Assembly (NCBI GenBank): GCA_945878135.1
Contig: CAMDUL010000006.1
Coordinates: forward strand, 46,333 to 110,332
Direction: 5' to 3'
DNA from: Chthoniobacter flavus
GTDB taxonomy: Bacteria; Verrucomicrobiota; Verrucomicrobiia; Chthoniobacterales; JACTMZ01
Length of the DNA stretch: 64,000 bases
Each line of letters starts with the position of its first letter. The stretch's first letter is position 1. The position numbers were made by a program, and so were the translations under genes. Under the pieces are notes generated by a model, which saw nothing but the letters and a program-made list of their open reading frames with translations, made no database searches and was not told the DNA's origin. Positions 40,658 through 50,925 of the stretch are shown one piece after another.

Positions 40658-43006
40658 ATGTCTCCCGACCTCTACGAAAAGCTCGGACAGTTTTACCTCG
40701 GGCGCGAAGTCGAGCCGGACGGCAAGCTCACCGACGATCTGGTCCTTTACGACTCGAGCAACCTGACCACGCACGGGGTCTGCGTCGGCATGACCGGCAG
40801 CGGCAAGACCGGGCTCTGCATCGCGTTGCTCGAGGAGGCCGCCATGGACGGCATTCCCGCGCTGATGATCGATCCGAAAGGCGATCTGGGGAATCTTCTC
40901 CTCACCTTCCCGCAGATGCGCGGCGAGGACTTCGCCCCGTGGGTCAGCGAGGAAGACGCGCGCAAAGCCGGCGTCACCACGGAGGAATTCGGCGCCCAAG
41001 AAGCGGAGAAATGGAAAGACGGCCTCGCGCAGTGGGAACAAACCCCGGAGCGCATCGCCGCCCTCCGCGAAAAATGCGAGATCGCCATCTACACCCCCGG
41101 CAGCAACGCCGGCATCCCGCTCTCCATCCTCCGCTCGTTCGAGGCCCCCGGCGCCGATATCGCCGGCGATGCCGAACTGCTCGCCGAACGCGTGCAGAGC
41201 ACGACCTCCGGCCTGCTCGGACTCCTCGGCATCGACGCCGACCCGCTGCAGAGCCGCGAGTTCAGCCTGCTCTCCGCCATCCTGCAGCAGGCCTGGAAAA
41301 GCGGACAATCCCCCGACCTCGCCGCCCTCATCGCCGCCGTGCAGGATCCGCCGTTCGACAAAATCGGCGTCCTCTCCCTCGACGAATTTTTCCCCGCGCG
41401 TCAGCGGCGGGGGCTCGTCATGGCGCTGAACAACCTCCTCGCGTCCCCCGGCTTTGCCACATGGCGCGAAGGCGAGCCGCTCGACATCGCCCGCCTCCTC
41501 CACACGCCCGAAGGCAAGCCGCGCCTCGCCGTCCTCAGTATCGCGCACCTCTCCGATGCCGAGCGCATGTTTTTCGTCACCACCCTGCTGGAAGAAGTCA
41601 TCGCCTGGATGCGCCGCCAACCCGGCACACCGTCGTTGCGCGCGCTGCTCTACATGGACGAAATCTTCGGCTACCTCCCGCCCATCGCCAACCCGCCGTC
41701 CAAAGGCCCGCTCCTCCTCCTCCTCAAACAAGCCCGCGCCTTCGGCCTCGGCATCCTCGTCGCCACGCAAAACCCCGCCGACCTCGATTACAAAGCGCTG
41801 GCCAACTGCGGGACGTGGTTCATCGGACGACTCCAGACCGACCGCGACAAACAACGCGTCCTCGAAGGACTCGAAAGCGCCAGCGCCGGACGCGGCGCGG
41901 ACCGGGCCAAGCTCACCGAACTGCTCAACGCCCTGGGCAAACGCATCTTCCTCCTCAACAGCGTGCACGAGTCGGCGCCGAAACTTTTCACCACGCGCTG
42001 GACCATGAGCTACCTGCGCGGACCTCTCACCCGCGAGCAAATCCGCACGCTGATGGACAACGCCGAGCGTCCCGCGCCGGCGCCGGCCCCGCTTCCGCCG
42101 ACTGCCGCCGAACCCGCCACTGCGTCACCCGAACCGCCCGCCGCCGAGCCCGGCGTGTGGCAACTCGTCGCGGATGGCAACGGACAAGTTCTCCATCCCT
42201 CGCTCGGACTCCGCATCCGTGCCACCTTCGCCTCGCGCCGTCCCTCAGCCGAAGCTCCGGCCGAAGTGCTGGTCAGCGTTCCCTTCGGACCGGACGGGAA
42301 GCCGTCATGGAAGCACGCCAGCGTAGCCGGCCCCTCACACCAGACGCATCCGCCCGTCCCGCATAGCGGGCCCGTCTTCGCACCGGTCAACGCTGCCGCC
42401 CTGCAAGCCGCGCAGCACCAAGCCTGGCAGATGGAAGCCCGCACCCAACTCGGCGAAAGCCTCGAGGTTCCCGTCCTGCGTGAAGGCAAAATCACCGGTG
42501 CGCCCTTCGAAACCGACGCCGAATTCCGCCTGCGGCTCGAACAAGCCGCCCGCGAGGAGCGCGACGAGACCGTTCAGGTCATCCGCCGCAAATATGAAAC
42601 CAAGCTGCGCACCGCCGCGGACAAAGTGAACCGCGCCCGCGAAGCCATGGCGCGTCAGAAATCGCAGGCCCGCTCAGCGCAGGTGCAAACGGCGATCAGC
42701 GTGGGCACCTCCGTCCTCGGGGCCCTCTTCGGCAAAAAGGCCTCCGGACTCGGACACATCACCCGCGCCGGCACCGCCGCCCGCGGCGCCACCCGCGCGA
42801 TGAAAGAATCGGCCGACGTCGGCACCGCTGAGGAAAAACTTGCCGCGGCCGAAGCCGCCGCCGCCGAGTTGGAAGCCGAAGTCGAAACGAAGATCGCCGA
42901 ACTCCCCTCGCCCGCCGCCGTGGTTTCCGCGCCGGAAACCCTCCGCCTCAAACTCCTTCCCGCCACCTTGCGCGTCGAGTCAGCCGGCATCCTCTGGACG
43001 GCCTAG
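40658..43006 (+). CDS. HerA-like P-loop ATPase with C-terminal coiled coil
   Basis: The 782-aa protein has Walker A GMTGSGKTG at 44-52, MIDPKGDLGNLLLTFP next, Walker B ALLYMDEIFGYLPP near 328-341, and VATQNPADLDYKALANCGTWFIGRL, the FtsK-HerA superfamily hallmarks. After about 470 comes a Pro/Ala linker, a domain LGESLEVPVLREGKITGAPFE, then a coiled coil (EQAAREERDETVQVIRRKYETKL) and a small Gly/Ala segment before another coil. The function of this subfamily is not established; relatives translocate DNA. The upstream frame is open for more than 1.5 kb but is antisense to the EEP gene, so ATG 40658 is the start. Confidence 0.85.
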   Translation: MSPDLYEKLGQFYLGREVEPDGKLTDDLVLYDSSNLTTHGVCVGMTGSGKTGLCIALLEEAAMDGIPALMIDPKGDLGNLLLTFPQMRGEDFAPWVSEEDARKAGVTTEEFGAQEAEKWKDGLAQWEQTPERIAALREKCEIAIYTPGSNAGIPLSILRSFEAPGADIAGDAELLAERVQSTTSGLLGLLGIDADPLQSREFSLLSAILQQAWKSGQSPDLAALIAAVQDPPFDKIGVLSLDEFFPARQRRGLVMALNNLLASPGFATWREGEPLDIARLLHTPEGKPRLAVLSIAHLSDAERMFFVTTLLEEVIAWMRRQPGTPSLRALLYMDEIFGYLPPIANPPSKGPLLLLLKQARAFGLGILVATQNPADLDYKALANCGTWFIGRLQTDRDKQRVLEGLESASAGRGADRAKLTELLNALGKRIFLLNSVHESAPKLFTTRWTMSYLRGPLTREQIRTLMDNAERPAPAPAPLPPTAAEPATASPEPPAAEPGVWQLVADGNGQVLHPSLGLRIRATFASRRPSAEAPAEVLVSVPFGPDGKPSWKHASVAGPSHQTHPPVPHSGPVFAPVNAAALQAAQHQAWQMEARTQLGESLEVPVLREGKITGAPFETDAEFRLRLEQAAREERDETVQVIRRKYETKLRTAADKVNRAREAMARQKSQARSAQVQTAISVGTSVLGALFGKKASGLGHITRAGTAARGATRAMKESADVGTAEEKLAAAEAAAAELEAEVETKIAELPSPAAVVSAPETLRLKLLPATLRVESAGILWTA

Positions 43007-43018
43007 CCGTCCCGCAAA

Positions 43019-43092
43019 ATTGTAGCGGCGGTCTGTGACCGTCGGACCCTTGCGACTTTCGGCACCGGCGGTCGCTGACCGCCGCGACAACA
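43019..43092. repeat. REP-like repeat pair, copy 3
   Basis: Arms TTGTAGCGGCGGTCTGTGAC at about 43019-43038 and the inverted CGGTCGCTGACCGCCGC at about 43068-43084, filling the space between convergent herA-like (+) and protease (-) genes. Same family as at 6138 and 23004. Confidence 0.8.
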
Positions 43093-43095
43093 ACC

Positions 43096-46000
43096 TCACT
43101 GCTGCTCGACTTCCAGACGCAGGAACTTCCGCGCCTCGCCCGGTTGCAACGGGACGGTCGCGCGGCGCAGTTCGTAATCACCGTGGTCGCTGACCAATTC
43201 GTCGGTCACCCCGACTCCCGACCAATCAAGATCGTCGGCCAGGTTGTTTTTCCACTTCATGCTGCCGCTCACACCCTGCGTGTTTTTGCTGCGACGGTAT
43301 TGCATGCTGACTTCACCCGGTTGTGTCGTATCGACGGGCATCGGGGCTGCTGAGGCTCCATCCACCGGGCTCAGACCTATGAAATACTCCACGATGTTGG
43401 CCAAGCCGTCGCTATCCGGATCGCCCCCCGGCGCGGGATCGGAAATGCCCGGGTAGTTGTCAAGCCACTCCGAGAACGTCGGTGTGGATCCGCCCGCAAT
43501 CGTGAGCACGAACGACTGTGTGGCGGTCTCGCCGAGCGCATTGTAACTCTCGAGGAAGATATTGTAGGTGCCAGCCTGCGTCGGCGTGCCGTTGAGCAAA
43601 CCCGTCGCGGCATCAAGCGTCAGCCCCGGCGGCATTTGATGACCGGCGCCTGTGCGGTAGAGATTGCCCTGCCCGAACGTTCCCGCACGCAGATTGGCCA
43701 CAAAGCCGCTGTTGACCGGATTGTTCCCCTTGCCCGGCGTGACGCCGTCGAAGGACGGCTCGTCGTCGGTCACGGTGAGTTGCACCGTGCCTGCCTCGTA
43801 TCCACCGGCCGTGGCCGTGATGGTCACGCTCCGGCTGCCGTCGGAGACCGAGTTGTCGACCGCTGCGATCGGGAAAGTTGCGGTGGTCTGACCGGCAAGA
43901 ACCGTCGTGCTCGCCGGAACCGTGGCCGCACTGGGGTTGGAAGAAGAGAGAGAGACGGACAGATCCGAAGCCGCGGCGGATGGAATACTGACGGAACCAA
44001 CGGATGCGTTGGCCCCCGAATTCTCGGCAAAGACGGCAGGAACCGCACTGACCACAACCGCTTGCGCTGAGGAACCTGCCGCGAGAGCAAGCTTGTCCAA
44101 CTGGATATTCCCCGAAGTCTTGGTCTGGTAAACAAAACGCACATAGCGGGAGGCAGAAGGCAAAGTGTCGCTATAAGCCGTGTCCGTGTTGTTCTTGTCG
44201 GCGACCGTGCGATGGGTGGAATAGGTCACGCCGTCCACCGAATTTTGCACCAGGAATGTGCCCTGCGTGGCCGTCCCGCTCGAGGGATTCCCCTTCAAGT
44301 TATAGGCAAGAGCCCCGGGGGCGGACGAGAATTGGATCGTGAGGCTGTCACCGCTTGCGTCAAACCTCGCCGAACTGCCGCCCGTGTCGCCTCCCAAATC
44401 CGAGCTGTAGGTCCCCAAGCCGCTGCCGGTGAAACCGGAAGGCAAGGAGTTCCACGGGCCGCCGAACGCGATCGGCAGGCCGGCGATCCTTGCCGCGGCA
44501 CGTGCCCCGCGTGCCGTTGCAGCCGTGGTGACGAACCAGTTCGCGCGATCGGTGATGCCTTCCTCCGTGTCGCCGGTGTAGTAGGCCGAGCGACCCGAGG
44601 TCACCGTGCCGATGTTGGGCGTGGCCGCCAGACTGCTGCCGTAAGCCAGCTGGACCACGGTGATGTTGTCCGCATCGTTGACAAAGATGGCGTCTCCGCT
44701 GTTGCCCAGCGCCGGCCAGGCCGTCGTCTGGTCGAAGTAGGCCGCATTGAGGGAGGAAAGGACCATGCGCCCGTCGTCGAGTGGATTGGTATCCTCGGCC
44801 GGCAGCAACGGATCTTTGATCGCCCCGTTGTAGATGACGACCACCGTGCCCGCAGGTATGTTGTTCCAGACGGGATCGTCTTGGAAGAGGAGGTAGTTGC
44901 CGCTCGCGTCCTCGATGTCATAGTAAGCCAGACTCGTGTCCTGCAGGACAAGCAACTCGACCCACTCGCCACCATTCGATCCCTGGCTGAATTCGTTGAT
45001 GATGACCGGACGGGTGAAGGTGGTGCTCACCGCGGGCACGTAGATCGCGGACTGGAAAGAGTAGGAGAAACCGAGGGTTCCCACCGTGACTGGACGATTG
45101 CCGACGCTGACCGGAGCAGTGAAAAACGGCTCTCCCGTCGAGTTGCCGTCGCTGGCCCTCACCGCGCAGCGCCAGAGCTTCCCGGCATTGGCCGGGGCCG
45201 CGGCGAGTGCTGATGCGGTTCCTCCCGCATCGCTCCAGGCCGTGCCGTTGAGGCTCGACTGCCATTGGTAGGACAACGTCACGGGGTCGCCTTCGGGATC
45301 GTTGGACAGCACGCCGCTGACCTGAAGCGGTGCGTCGCTGTAGGCGTCGGCGGCCGGAGAGATTTGCGCGGCGGTGACCGTGGGAGTCTGGTTCCGGACT
45401 TCGACCGTGACGGACGAACTGGTCGAGGTGGCGCCTTCGTTGTCGGTCGCGCGCGCCGCCAGCGTGTAAGTGCCGACGGCTGGTGCCCACTGGAAAAAAT
45501 AGGGGGCAGTCGAGTCGGTGCCAATCACCGCGCCATTGGCCAGAAACTCCACGCCGACCACAGAACCCGCGCCGCCGTCCGCTGTGCTGTCGGTGGCCGT
45601 GGCGGCAAGATTAACCGTCGCGCCGGGCGAAACCGCCAGATCAGCAGCCGGCGAGGTCAGGGCGACCGATGGCGGCGGGTTGACCGGCGCGGTCGAAGCG
45701 CCGAAAACCTCCAGCGTGGCCGCGGTGAGCGTCCCGCCCGCGGTATTGCTCGTCCCGCTTTCGTCGGTGATTTTCAGCCGCCACGTCCCGGTTGCATTCT
45801 CACCCCAGTTGCGCACCGTCATGAAGGTCCAGTTGGAAAAATTGTCGCCCGAATCGCCGTGCACTTCGGCCAGGCGACTCACCGTGCCCGAGGGCGAAGT
45901 CAGCGTGATCTTCAGGTTGCCGCGTGCCGTGTGATTGATGTTCACCGTCACGGTGACGTGTTCGACCCGGATGTTGTCCTGCGCGGCCACGGTGAACTCG

Positions 46001-47898
46001 CGCGTGACGCCGGTCGTGTTCTGGTTGGGAATGGCGACGCTGAGCCCCGTCTGCGCGACGGTCCGCTTGAGTTGCTCCCCGAGGTTCGTCCAAGCGGTGG
46101 CGAGGCCGACCGCAGCCGCCGCATCGATGAGCCCTCCGCCGAATTTGTGGTTGTGGTTGATGTTGTCGGGCGCGACCGGCGTCTTCCAATCCGCGTCGGA
46201 CGGGTTCACTTTTTTGGCGGAGCGCAGGAGAATCTCCTGCACGTCACGCCAGCCGAGGTTCGGGTTGGCCTCGAGCATGAGGGCCACCACTCCGGCCGCC
46301 GTGGGCGTGGAGGAAGACGTTCCGCCGAACTCGCTGTCATAGTCACCGGAAACATAGCCGGCCGATCCGGTGCGGTCCGTGGTCGTTTTGCCCAAAGCGG
46401 GACTCGCTCCGCTGGAAGGCGCGGTGATGACGAGGTTGGCCCCGGGTTCGCTGTAGTAAGCCTGACGCGAACGGCTGTCGAATGCCCCGACGGCGATCGT
46501 GTAGATCGAGTTGGCGTAGCCGTCGTAGTTGGAGTTGTCGTTGACCTCGAGGCCGTTGCCCCCGGCCCAGAGGAAGATGGTTCCCTTGCCGCCACGTCCG
46601 GTCTGGGCGGAGTTTTGCAGCGCGGCTTTGGTCAGTGGTCCGGGGCCTTCGAGAACGTTCCCCGTGTCGTCCGGCCCCCAGCTGTTGCTTTTGATTTGAA
46701 TCAACTGCGGCAGGTAATTCATCGCCTCGGCCTCATCTTGGTCCTCCACGAATCCCGCGATGAGGCGCAGGCCGACGATGGTCGCTTCCGGAGCGGACCC
46801 CGAGACTCCGATGGCGTTGTTGCCGCGCGCCGCCGCGTCTCCGGCACATGCCGTCCCGTGATCATCCCCTGTCCCGGGATTCGCATCATTCGGCGTGGAG
46901 TCATTCCAATCATAGTCGTTGGCCGTGTCGATGTTGCCGGCAAAGTCCGGATGCGATGTCTGCACGCCGTCATCGACGATGCCGATGCGGATACCGCGTC
47001 CGCGGCGGCCGGCCCCGGTAGTCGGATAGGCCCAGACGGACTCGATGTTGAGATCCGTCCCCGCGAGCGCACCGGCCTGGTTGTTGAACTTCAGGTGCCA
47101 CTGCTGGTTGATCAGCGCGTCACTGGGCATCGCTCTTTTGGCGTGCTGGCGGCCCAGTTGCGCTTCGGCCAAGAGAACACCGGGCTGTCCGCTCAGAAGA
47201 TCCGCCGTCCGTAGAGACGCCAAGCCCGCGCCCGTCTTCAGCACCGCGAAGCCCGGAGCATACTCCGGAAGCTCGAAGGAGGACGCGCCGCCCAAACGCG
47301 CCACCTCCGCGGGGTCGGAGCCCTCGTCGAGACGCACGGTGACGAGCGACGAAACGATCCGCCTCGTGAATTCATTCCGCGTGGCACCGTCTTCGTAAAG
47401 AATCACCTGGGCAGATTCGCCGGCAGCACTCGAGGCCAAGACAAGTTGCTCGAGTTCCTCGGCAAAGGCCGCCTCAACCGCCACCACCCGGCCCTTGCCC
47501 TCGTGGTCGGTCACCCAGATCTCATCAAGTGCCAGCACGAAGTTGCGCGGCATTCCCGCGTCCTGCAGCGCGTAATCCGGACCGGTCTGTCTGCCTGGAA
47601 GCTTGGCTCCCTTCTTCGAGGATAAATCAGCCCGTTGCGCCGCGACACCCGCCGCAGCGGGCGCCGGGCCGATTCCGCCCGTCGATGTGGAACCCGCTGA
47701 TACCGGTGACGCGCCTCCCGGCCCGGCGGCGGCTTGCGCAGCTTCGGAGAGAGCGACCCCGGTGGAAGACAGTGGTTCCGCGGCACGGGTCGCCCGCGAC
47801 TCTTTTGTGCGCGGCAGACCGATCAGGACCAGCGCCGCCAAGGCGACCGCGAGGACAAGCAGTGCTAAGACGCCGGGGGGAACTTTCTTGCTTTTCAT
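43096..47898 (-). CDS. Large secreted kexin-like subtilase with Ig-like and lamin-tail-like domains
   Basis: The 1600-aa protein has an N-terminal TM/signal (GVLALLVLAVALAALVLIGL) and a propeptide-like region to about 270. The S8 protease domain has Asp in GIVDDGVQTSHPDF (about 306), His in DDHGTACAG (about 346) and Ser in GGTSSSTPTAAG (about 524). A P/homoB domain follows (FTVAAQDNIRVEHVTVTVNI...GTWRLKITDESG). Then come Ig-like domains (VALTSPAADLAVSPGATVNL), a lamin-tail-like segment (VIINEFSQGSNGGEWVELLVLQ), a Calx-beta-like and a putative-Ig domain (LYRTGAGHQMPPGLTLDAATG). No PEP-CTERM sorting signal is seen. It probably degrades extracellular protein. Confidence 0.9.
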   Translation of the reverse strand: MKSKKVPPGVLALLVLAVALAALVLIGLPRTKESRATRAAEPLSSTGVALSEAAQAAAGPGGASPVSAGSTSTGGIGPAPAAAGVAAQRADLSSKKGAKLPGRQTGPDYALQDAGMPRNFVLALDEIWVTDHEGKGRVVAVEAAFAEELEQLVLASSAAGESAQVILYEDGATRNEFTRRIVSSLVTVRLDEGSDPAEVARLGGASSFELPEYAPGFAVLKTGAGLASLRTADLLSGQPGVLLAEAQLGRQHAKRAMPSDALINQQWHLKFNNQAGALAGTDLNIESVWAYPTTGAGRRGRGIRIGIVDDGVQTSHPDFAGNIDTANDYDWNDSTPNDANPGTGDDHGTACAGDAAARGNNAIGVSGSAPEATIVGLRLIAGFVEDQDEAEAMNYLPQLIQIKSNSWGPDDTGNVLEGPGPLTKAALQNSAQTGRGGKGTIFLWAGGNGLEVNDNSNYDGYANSIYTIAVGAFDSRSRQAYYSEPGANLVITAPSSGASPALGKTTTDRTGSAGYVSGDYDSEFGGTSSSTPTAAGVVALMLEANPNLGWRDVQEILLRSAKKVNPSDADWKTPVAPDNINHNHKFGGGLIDAAAAVGLATAWTNLGEQLKRTVAQTGLSVAIPNQNTTGVTREFTVAAQDNIRVEHVTVTVNINHTARGNLKITLTSPSGTVSRLAEVHGDSGDNFSNWTFMTVRNWGENATGTWRLKITDESGTSNTAGGTLTAATLEVFGASTAPVNPPPSVALTSPAADLAVSPGATVNLAATATDSTADGGAGSVVGVEFLANGAVIGTDSTAPYFFQWAPAVGTYTLAARATDNEGATSTSSSVTVEVRNQTPTVTAAQISPAADAYSDAPLQVSGVLSNDPEGDPVTLSYQWQSSLNGTAWSDAGGTASALAAAPANAGKLWRCAVRASDGNSTGEPFFTAPVSVGNRPVTVGTLGFSYSFQSAIYVPAVSTTFTRPVIINEFSQGSNGGEWVELLVLQDTSLAYYDIEDASGNYLLFQDDPVWNNIPAGTVVVIYNGAIKDPLLPAEDTNPLDDGRMVLSSLNAAYFDQTTAWPALGNSGDAIFVNDADNITVVQLAYGSSLAATPNIGTVTSGRSAYYTGDTEEGITDRANWFVTTAATARGARAAARIAGLPIAFGGPWNSLPSGFTGSGLGTYSSDLGGDTGGSSARFDASGDSLTIQFSSAPGALAYNLKGNPSSGTATQGTFLVQNSVDGVTYSTHRTVADKNNTDTAYSDTLPSASRYVRFVYQTKTSGNIQLDKLALAAGSSAQAVVVSAVPAVFAENSGANASVGSVSIPSAAASDLSVSLSSSNPSAATVPASTTVLAGQTTATFPIAAVDNSVSDGSRSVTITATAGGYEAGTVQLTVTDDEPSFDGVTPGKGNNPVNSGFVANLRAGTFGQGNLYRTGAGHQMPPGLTLDAATGLLNGTPTQAGTYNIFLESYNALGETATQSFVLTIAGGSTPTFSEWLDNYPGISDPAPGGDPDSDGLANIVEYFIGLSPVDGASAAPMPVDTTQPGEVSMQYRRSKNTQGVSGSMKWKNNLADDLDWSGVGVTDELVSDHGDYELRRATVPLQPGEARKFLRLEVEQQ

Positions 47899-48002
47899 GC
47901 CATTCCCCCCGAGCGGAGGAGGCTAAACCTTAATCAGAAAACGCCGTCCGGCAAACGGCAACTGCGCACCTACGGCCACATACTGGTCACAAGAATCCGC
48001 GA

Positions 48003-49583
48003 TCAATCGATCATTTCATAAGCGGGCAGGGTGAGAAATTCCACGAAGTCTCGGCTCTTGGACATCCTGGTGAAAAGTTCCGCCGCTTCGCGGTAGCGGC
48101 CCGAGGCGATACGCTCCGCCCCGACCTCCTCCTCGATCTTGGCCATGACCTGCGGCAGAAGTTCGTCATAGAGCGCGGGCGTGATGACGCGGCCGTCGTC
48201 GAGTTTCGCGCCGTGGCGCATCCACTGCCACAATTGCGTGCGCGAGATTTCCGCCGTGGCCGCGTCTTCCATCAGGTTGTAGAGCGGCACGCATCCGTTG
48301 CCGCCGAGCCACGCGGCCAGATACTGGATGCCGACGCTCATGTTGCCGCGCACACCCCCCTCGGTGATTGTGCCCGGCGGCACGGCGACCAGTTCCGCGG
48401 CGGTGACTTTGACATCATCGCGCTGGCGGAAAATCTGGTTCGGCGTGGGCATATGCTTGTCGAAGGCCTGCAAAGCGACCGGCACCAGACCCGGATGCGC
48501 CACCCACGTGCCGTCATGCCCGTCGGTCGCCTCCCGCTCTTTGTCGGCCAGCACTTTGGCGATCGCCGCGTCGTTCGCCGCGGGATCGTTTTTGATCGGA
48601 ATCTGCGCCGCCATCCCGCCCATGGCGTGCGCGCCGCGGCGGTGGCAGTTCCTGATCACCTCCAGGCAATAGGCACGCATGAAGGGCACCGTCATGGTGA
48701 CCTGCACGCGCTCGGGCATGACAAAGCCCGGACGGTTCCGGAATTTTTTGATGAAGCTGAAGATGTAATCCCAGCGCCCGCAATTCAGCCCCGCCGAGTG
48801 GTCTTTCAATTCGTAAAGAATCTCGTCGGTCTCGAACGCCGCGAGGATCGTCTCGATCAGCACCGTCGCCTTGATCGAGCCGCGCGGGACCCCCAGCGCG
48901 TCCTGCGCGTGCTCGAACACCCGGTTCCACAACCGCGCCTCGAGGTGGCTCTCCATCTTCGGGAGATAAAAATACGGACCCGTCCCCCGCGCCAGCGCTT
49001 CCTTGGCGTTGTGGAAGAAATAAAGTCCGAAGTCGAATAACCCGCCGCTCATCCGCTCGCCGTCGACCAGAAAATGCTTCTCGTCGAGATGCCAGCCGCG
49101 CGGGCGCACCAGCAGCGTGGCCGTTTTGCCGTTCAACTTGTAACTCTTGCCCCCGCCCTCGAAGGTGATGATCCGCCGCACCGCATCCATCATGTTGACC
49201 TGCCCGGCGATCATGTTGGCCCACGTCGGCGAGGTCGCATCCTCGAAGTCTGCCATGAAAACTTTCGCGCCGGAATTGAGCGCGTTGATCACCATCTTGC
49301 GGTCCACCGGACCCGTGATCTCCGTGCGCCGGTCCTGCAGATCCTCCGGCACCGGCGCGACCTTCCACGAGTGGTCCGCGCGGACGTGCGCCGTCTCGCT
49401 GAGGAAGTCGGGCATCTCGCCCGCGTCGATGCGCTTCTGGCGCCCGACCCGCGCGGCGAGCAAGCGTTTGCGCTCGGCGTTGAACTCGCGGTGCAACCCC
49501 GCGAGAAATTCGATCGCTTCCGGCGTGAGCACGCGCTCCTGTCCGGGTTGCGCTTGACCTTTGATTTCGGTGCCTTTGTTCAT
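48003..49583 (-). CDS. aceB: Malate synthase A
   Basis: The 526-aa enzyme condenses glyoxylate and acetyl-CoA to malate. Diagnostic segments are [39 protein letters not shown], the metal/substrate-binding [18 protein letters not shown] and [16 protein letters not shown], and [16 protein letters not shown] with catalytic-region residues. Length fits isoform A (about 530). It lies 88 bp downstream of allantoate amidohydrolase on the same strand; glyoxylate released from ureidoglycolate by that route could feed this enzyme. Isocitrate lyase is not in the window. Confidence 0.95.
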   Translation of the reverse strand: MNKGTEIKGQAQPGQERVLTPEAIEFLAGLHREFNAERKRLLAARVGRQKRIDAGEMPDFLSETAHVRADHSWKVAPVPEDLQDRRTEITGPVDRKMVINALNSGAKVFMADFEDATSPTWANMIAGQVNMMDAVRRIITFEGGGKSYKLNGKTATLLVRPRGWHLDEKHFLVDGERMSGGLFDFGLYFFHNAKEALARGTGPYFYLPKMESHLEARLWNRVFEHAQDALGVPRGSIKATVLIETILAAFETDEILYELKDHSAGLNCGRWDYIFSFIKKFRNRPGFVMPERVQVTMTVPFMRAYCLEVIRNCHRRGAHAMGGMAAQIPIKNDPAANDAAIAKVLADKEREATDGHDGTWVAHPGLVPVALQAFDKHMPTPNQIFRQRDDVKVTAAELVAVPPGTITEGGVRGNMSVGIQYLAAWLGGNGCVPLYNLMEDAATAEISRTQLWQWMRHGAKLDDGRVITPALYDELLPQVMAKIEEEVGAERIASGRYREAAELFTRMSKSRDFVEFLTLPAYEMID

Positions 49584-49595
49584 GACAAGTTTTTA

Positions 49596-49676
49596 AACCG
49601 CAGAGAGCGCAGAAAACCCGGAGAGACCGGGCAATGCTCCCCCGCTGCGCTCTCTGCGTCCCCTGCGGTTCTTACG
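49596..49676 (-). terminator. Long inverted repeat between allC and aceB (possible terminator)
   Basis: AACCGCAGAGAGCGCAG near 49597-49613 is complementary to CTGCGCTCTCTGCG...GCGGTT near 49651-49674, giving a long stem on either strand; read on the minus strand it is followed by TTTAAAAAC. The arms are also built of CGCAGAG/AGCGCAG 7-nt steps. It could stop or attenuate transcription between allC and aceB. Confidence 0.5.
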
Positions 49677-50925
49677 GTTCATGGGAAAGCCGGGCCAAGG
49701 TTCCGGCCAGCACGCGCGCGCCCGCCGCGATGTGCGCCGGATCGCTGAATTCCTCCGGACGGTGACTGAAGCCGTGGCGGCACGGGATGAAAATCATGGT
49801 GGTCGGACACACCCGCGCCATGAAAAGCGAATCGTGATACGCCCGGCTGACCATGCGCATCGTGGCCAGGTCGAGTTTCCCCGCGACATCCTCGGCCATC
49901 GCCATGGTCTTCGCATCACCGTCGGCCGGCGGGTCGGCGTTGATTTCGTCCCAGACGACCTTCACCCCGCGGCGCGCGGCGATTTCATCCGAGGCCGAGC
50001 GCATGAGCGTCAACGCCCGCTCCCGCGTCTCGAGGCAGGTGTCGCGCAGATCGATCTCGAGCAGGGCTTCGCAGGGCACACTGTTGATCGCGTTGGGGAA
50101 AATTTCCCACTTCCCGGTGGTGGCCCCGGTGTCCGGACTGCCGGAGGCGAGCGCGGCTTTTTCCACGGCGAGAGCCAACTCGGCGGCGGCGAGCGAAGCG
50201 TCGTGCCGCCAGGGCATGAGCACCGCCCCGGCGTGTCCGCCTTCGCCCGTGATGCGCACGCGGTAGGCGCTCGGACCGGCAATGGCCTGCACCACGCCGA
50301 TGGGAATATGCTCTTTTTCAAGGATCGGGCCCTGCTCGATGTGGAGTTCGACGAAGGCGGAATAAAAACCTTCCGGCAAGGCAACCGACTCGAGCGCTTC
50401 GTCCAGTCCGGCGCGTCCGCGCAAGGCTTCCAGCGTCGTGTTGTCCGCGTCGCGCAAGCCGCGGATTTTCTCCAGCGCAATCGCCCCGGCCAACATACGC
50501 GATCCGAGACACCCGATCCCGAAGCGCGTGGGTTCCTCCGCGGTGAAGACGACCAACTCGATCGAACGCATCGGTTGGAATCCGGCCTCCTGCAAGGCCT
50601 CGATCGCGGCCAACCCGCCGAGCACACCCACCACGCCGTCATACTTGCCGGCGTTCGGGATGGCATCAGTGTGCGATCCGGTGGCCACGGCGGGGATCTC
50701 CGGCGCGCTGCCGGCCCAGCGCGCAAACATGTTGCCGACCGCATCGACCCGCAGGGACAAGCCCGCGCTGCGACACAGGCCCGCCACGTAATCGCGCCCA
50801 CGCAAATCCGCATCGGAAAACAACACCCGCGTCACCGCGGGCGGTGGCGCCTCCGTGATCAGCGCCAACTCGTCGATGCGCTTCTGCAAAAGCGCCGCGT
50901 TGATCTCGGGCAGCCCGGCGGACAT
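49672..50925 (-). CDS. allC: Allantoate amidohydrolase (M20 family)
   Basis: The 417-aa binuclear-metal amidohydrolase converts allantoate to ureidoglycine, CO2 and ammonia. M20 motifs include GSHTDAIPNAGKYDGVVG near 79-96, FTAEEPTRFGIGCLGSR, FVELHIEQGP, a lid-domain region ITGEGGHAGAVLMPWRHDA and RAYHDSLFMARVCPT. The ArgE/HyuC subfamily also contains N-carbamoyl-L-amino-acid hydrolases, but the directly upstream ureidoglycine aminohydrolase (one-base overlap TGATG at 50925) supports the allantoate role. Start ATG 50925 was chosen for this overlap. Confidence 0.88.
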   Translation of the reverse strand: MSAGLPEINAALLQKRIDELALITEAPPPAVTRVLFSDADLRGRDYVAGLCRSAGLSLRVDAVGNMFARWAGSAPEIPAVATGSHTDAIPNAGKYDGVVGVLGGLAAIEALQEAGFQPMRSIELVVFTAEEPTRFGIGCLGSRMLAGAIALEKIRGLRDADNTTLEALRGRAGLDEALESVALPEGFYSAFVELHIEQGPILEKEHIPIGVVQAIAGPSAYRVRITGEGGHAGAVLMPWRHDASLAAAELALAVEKAALASGSPDTGATTGKWEIFPNAINSVPCEALLEIDLRDTCLETRERALTLMRSASDEIAARRGVKVVWDEINADPPADGDAKTMAMAEDVAGKLDLATMRMVSRAYHDSLFMARVCPTTMIFIPCRHGFSHRPEEFSDPAHIAAGARVLAGTLARLSHEP

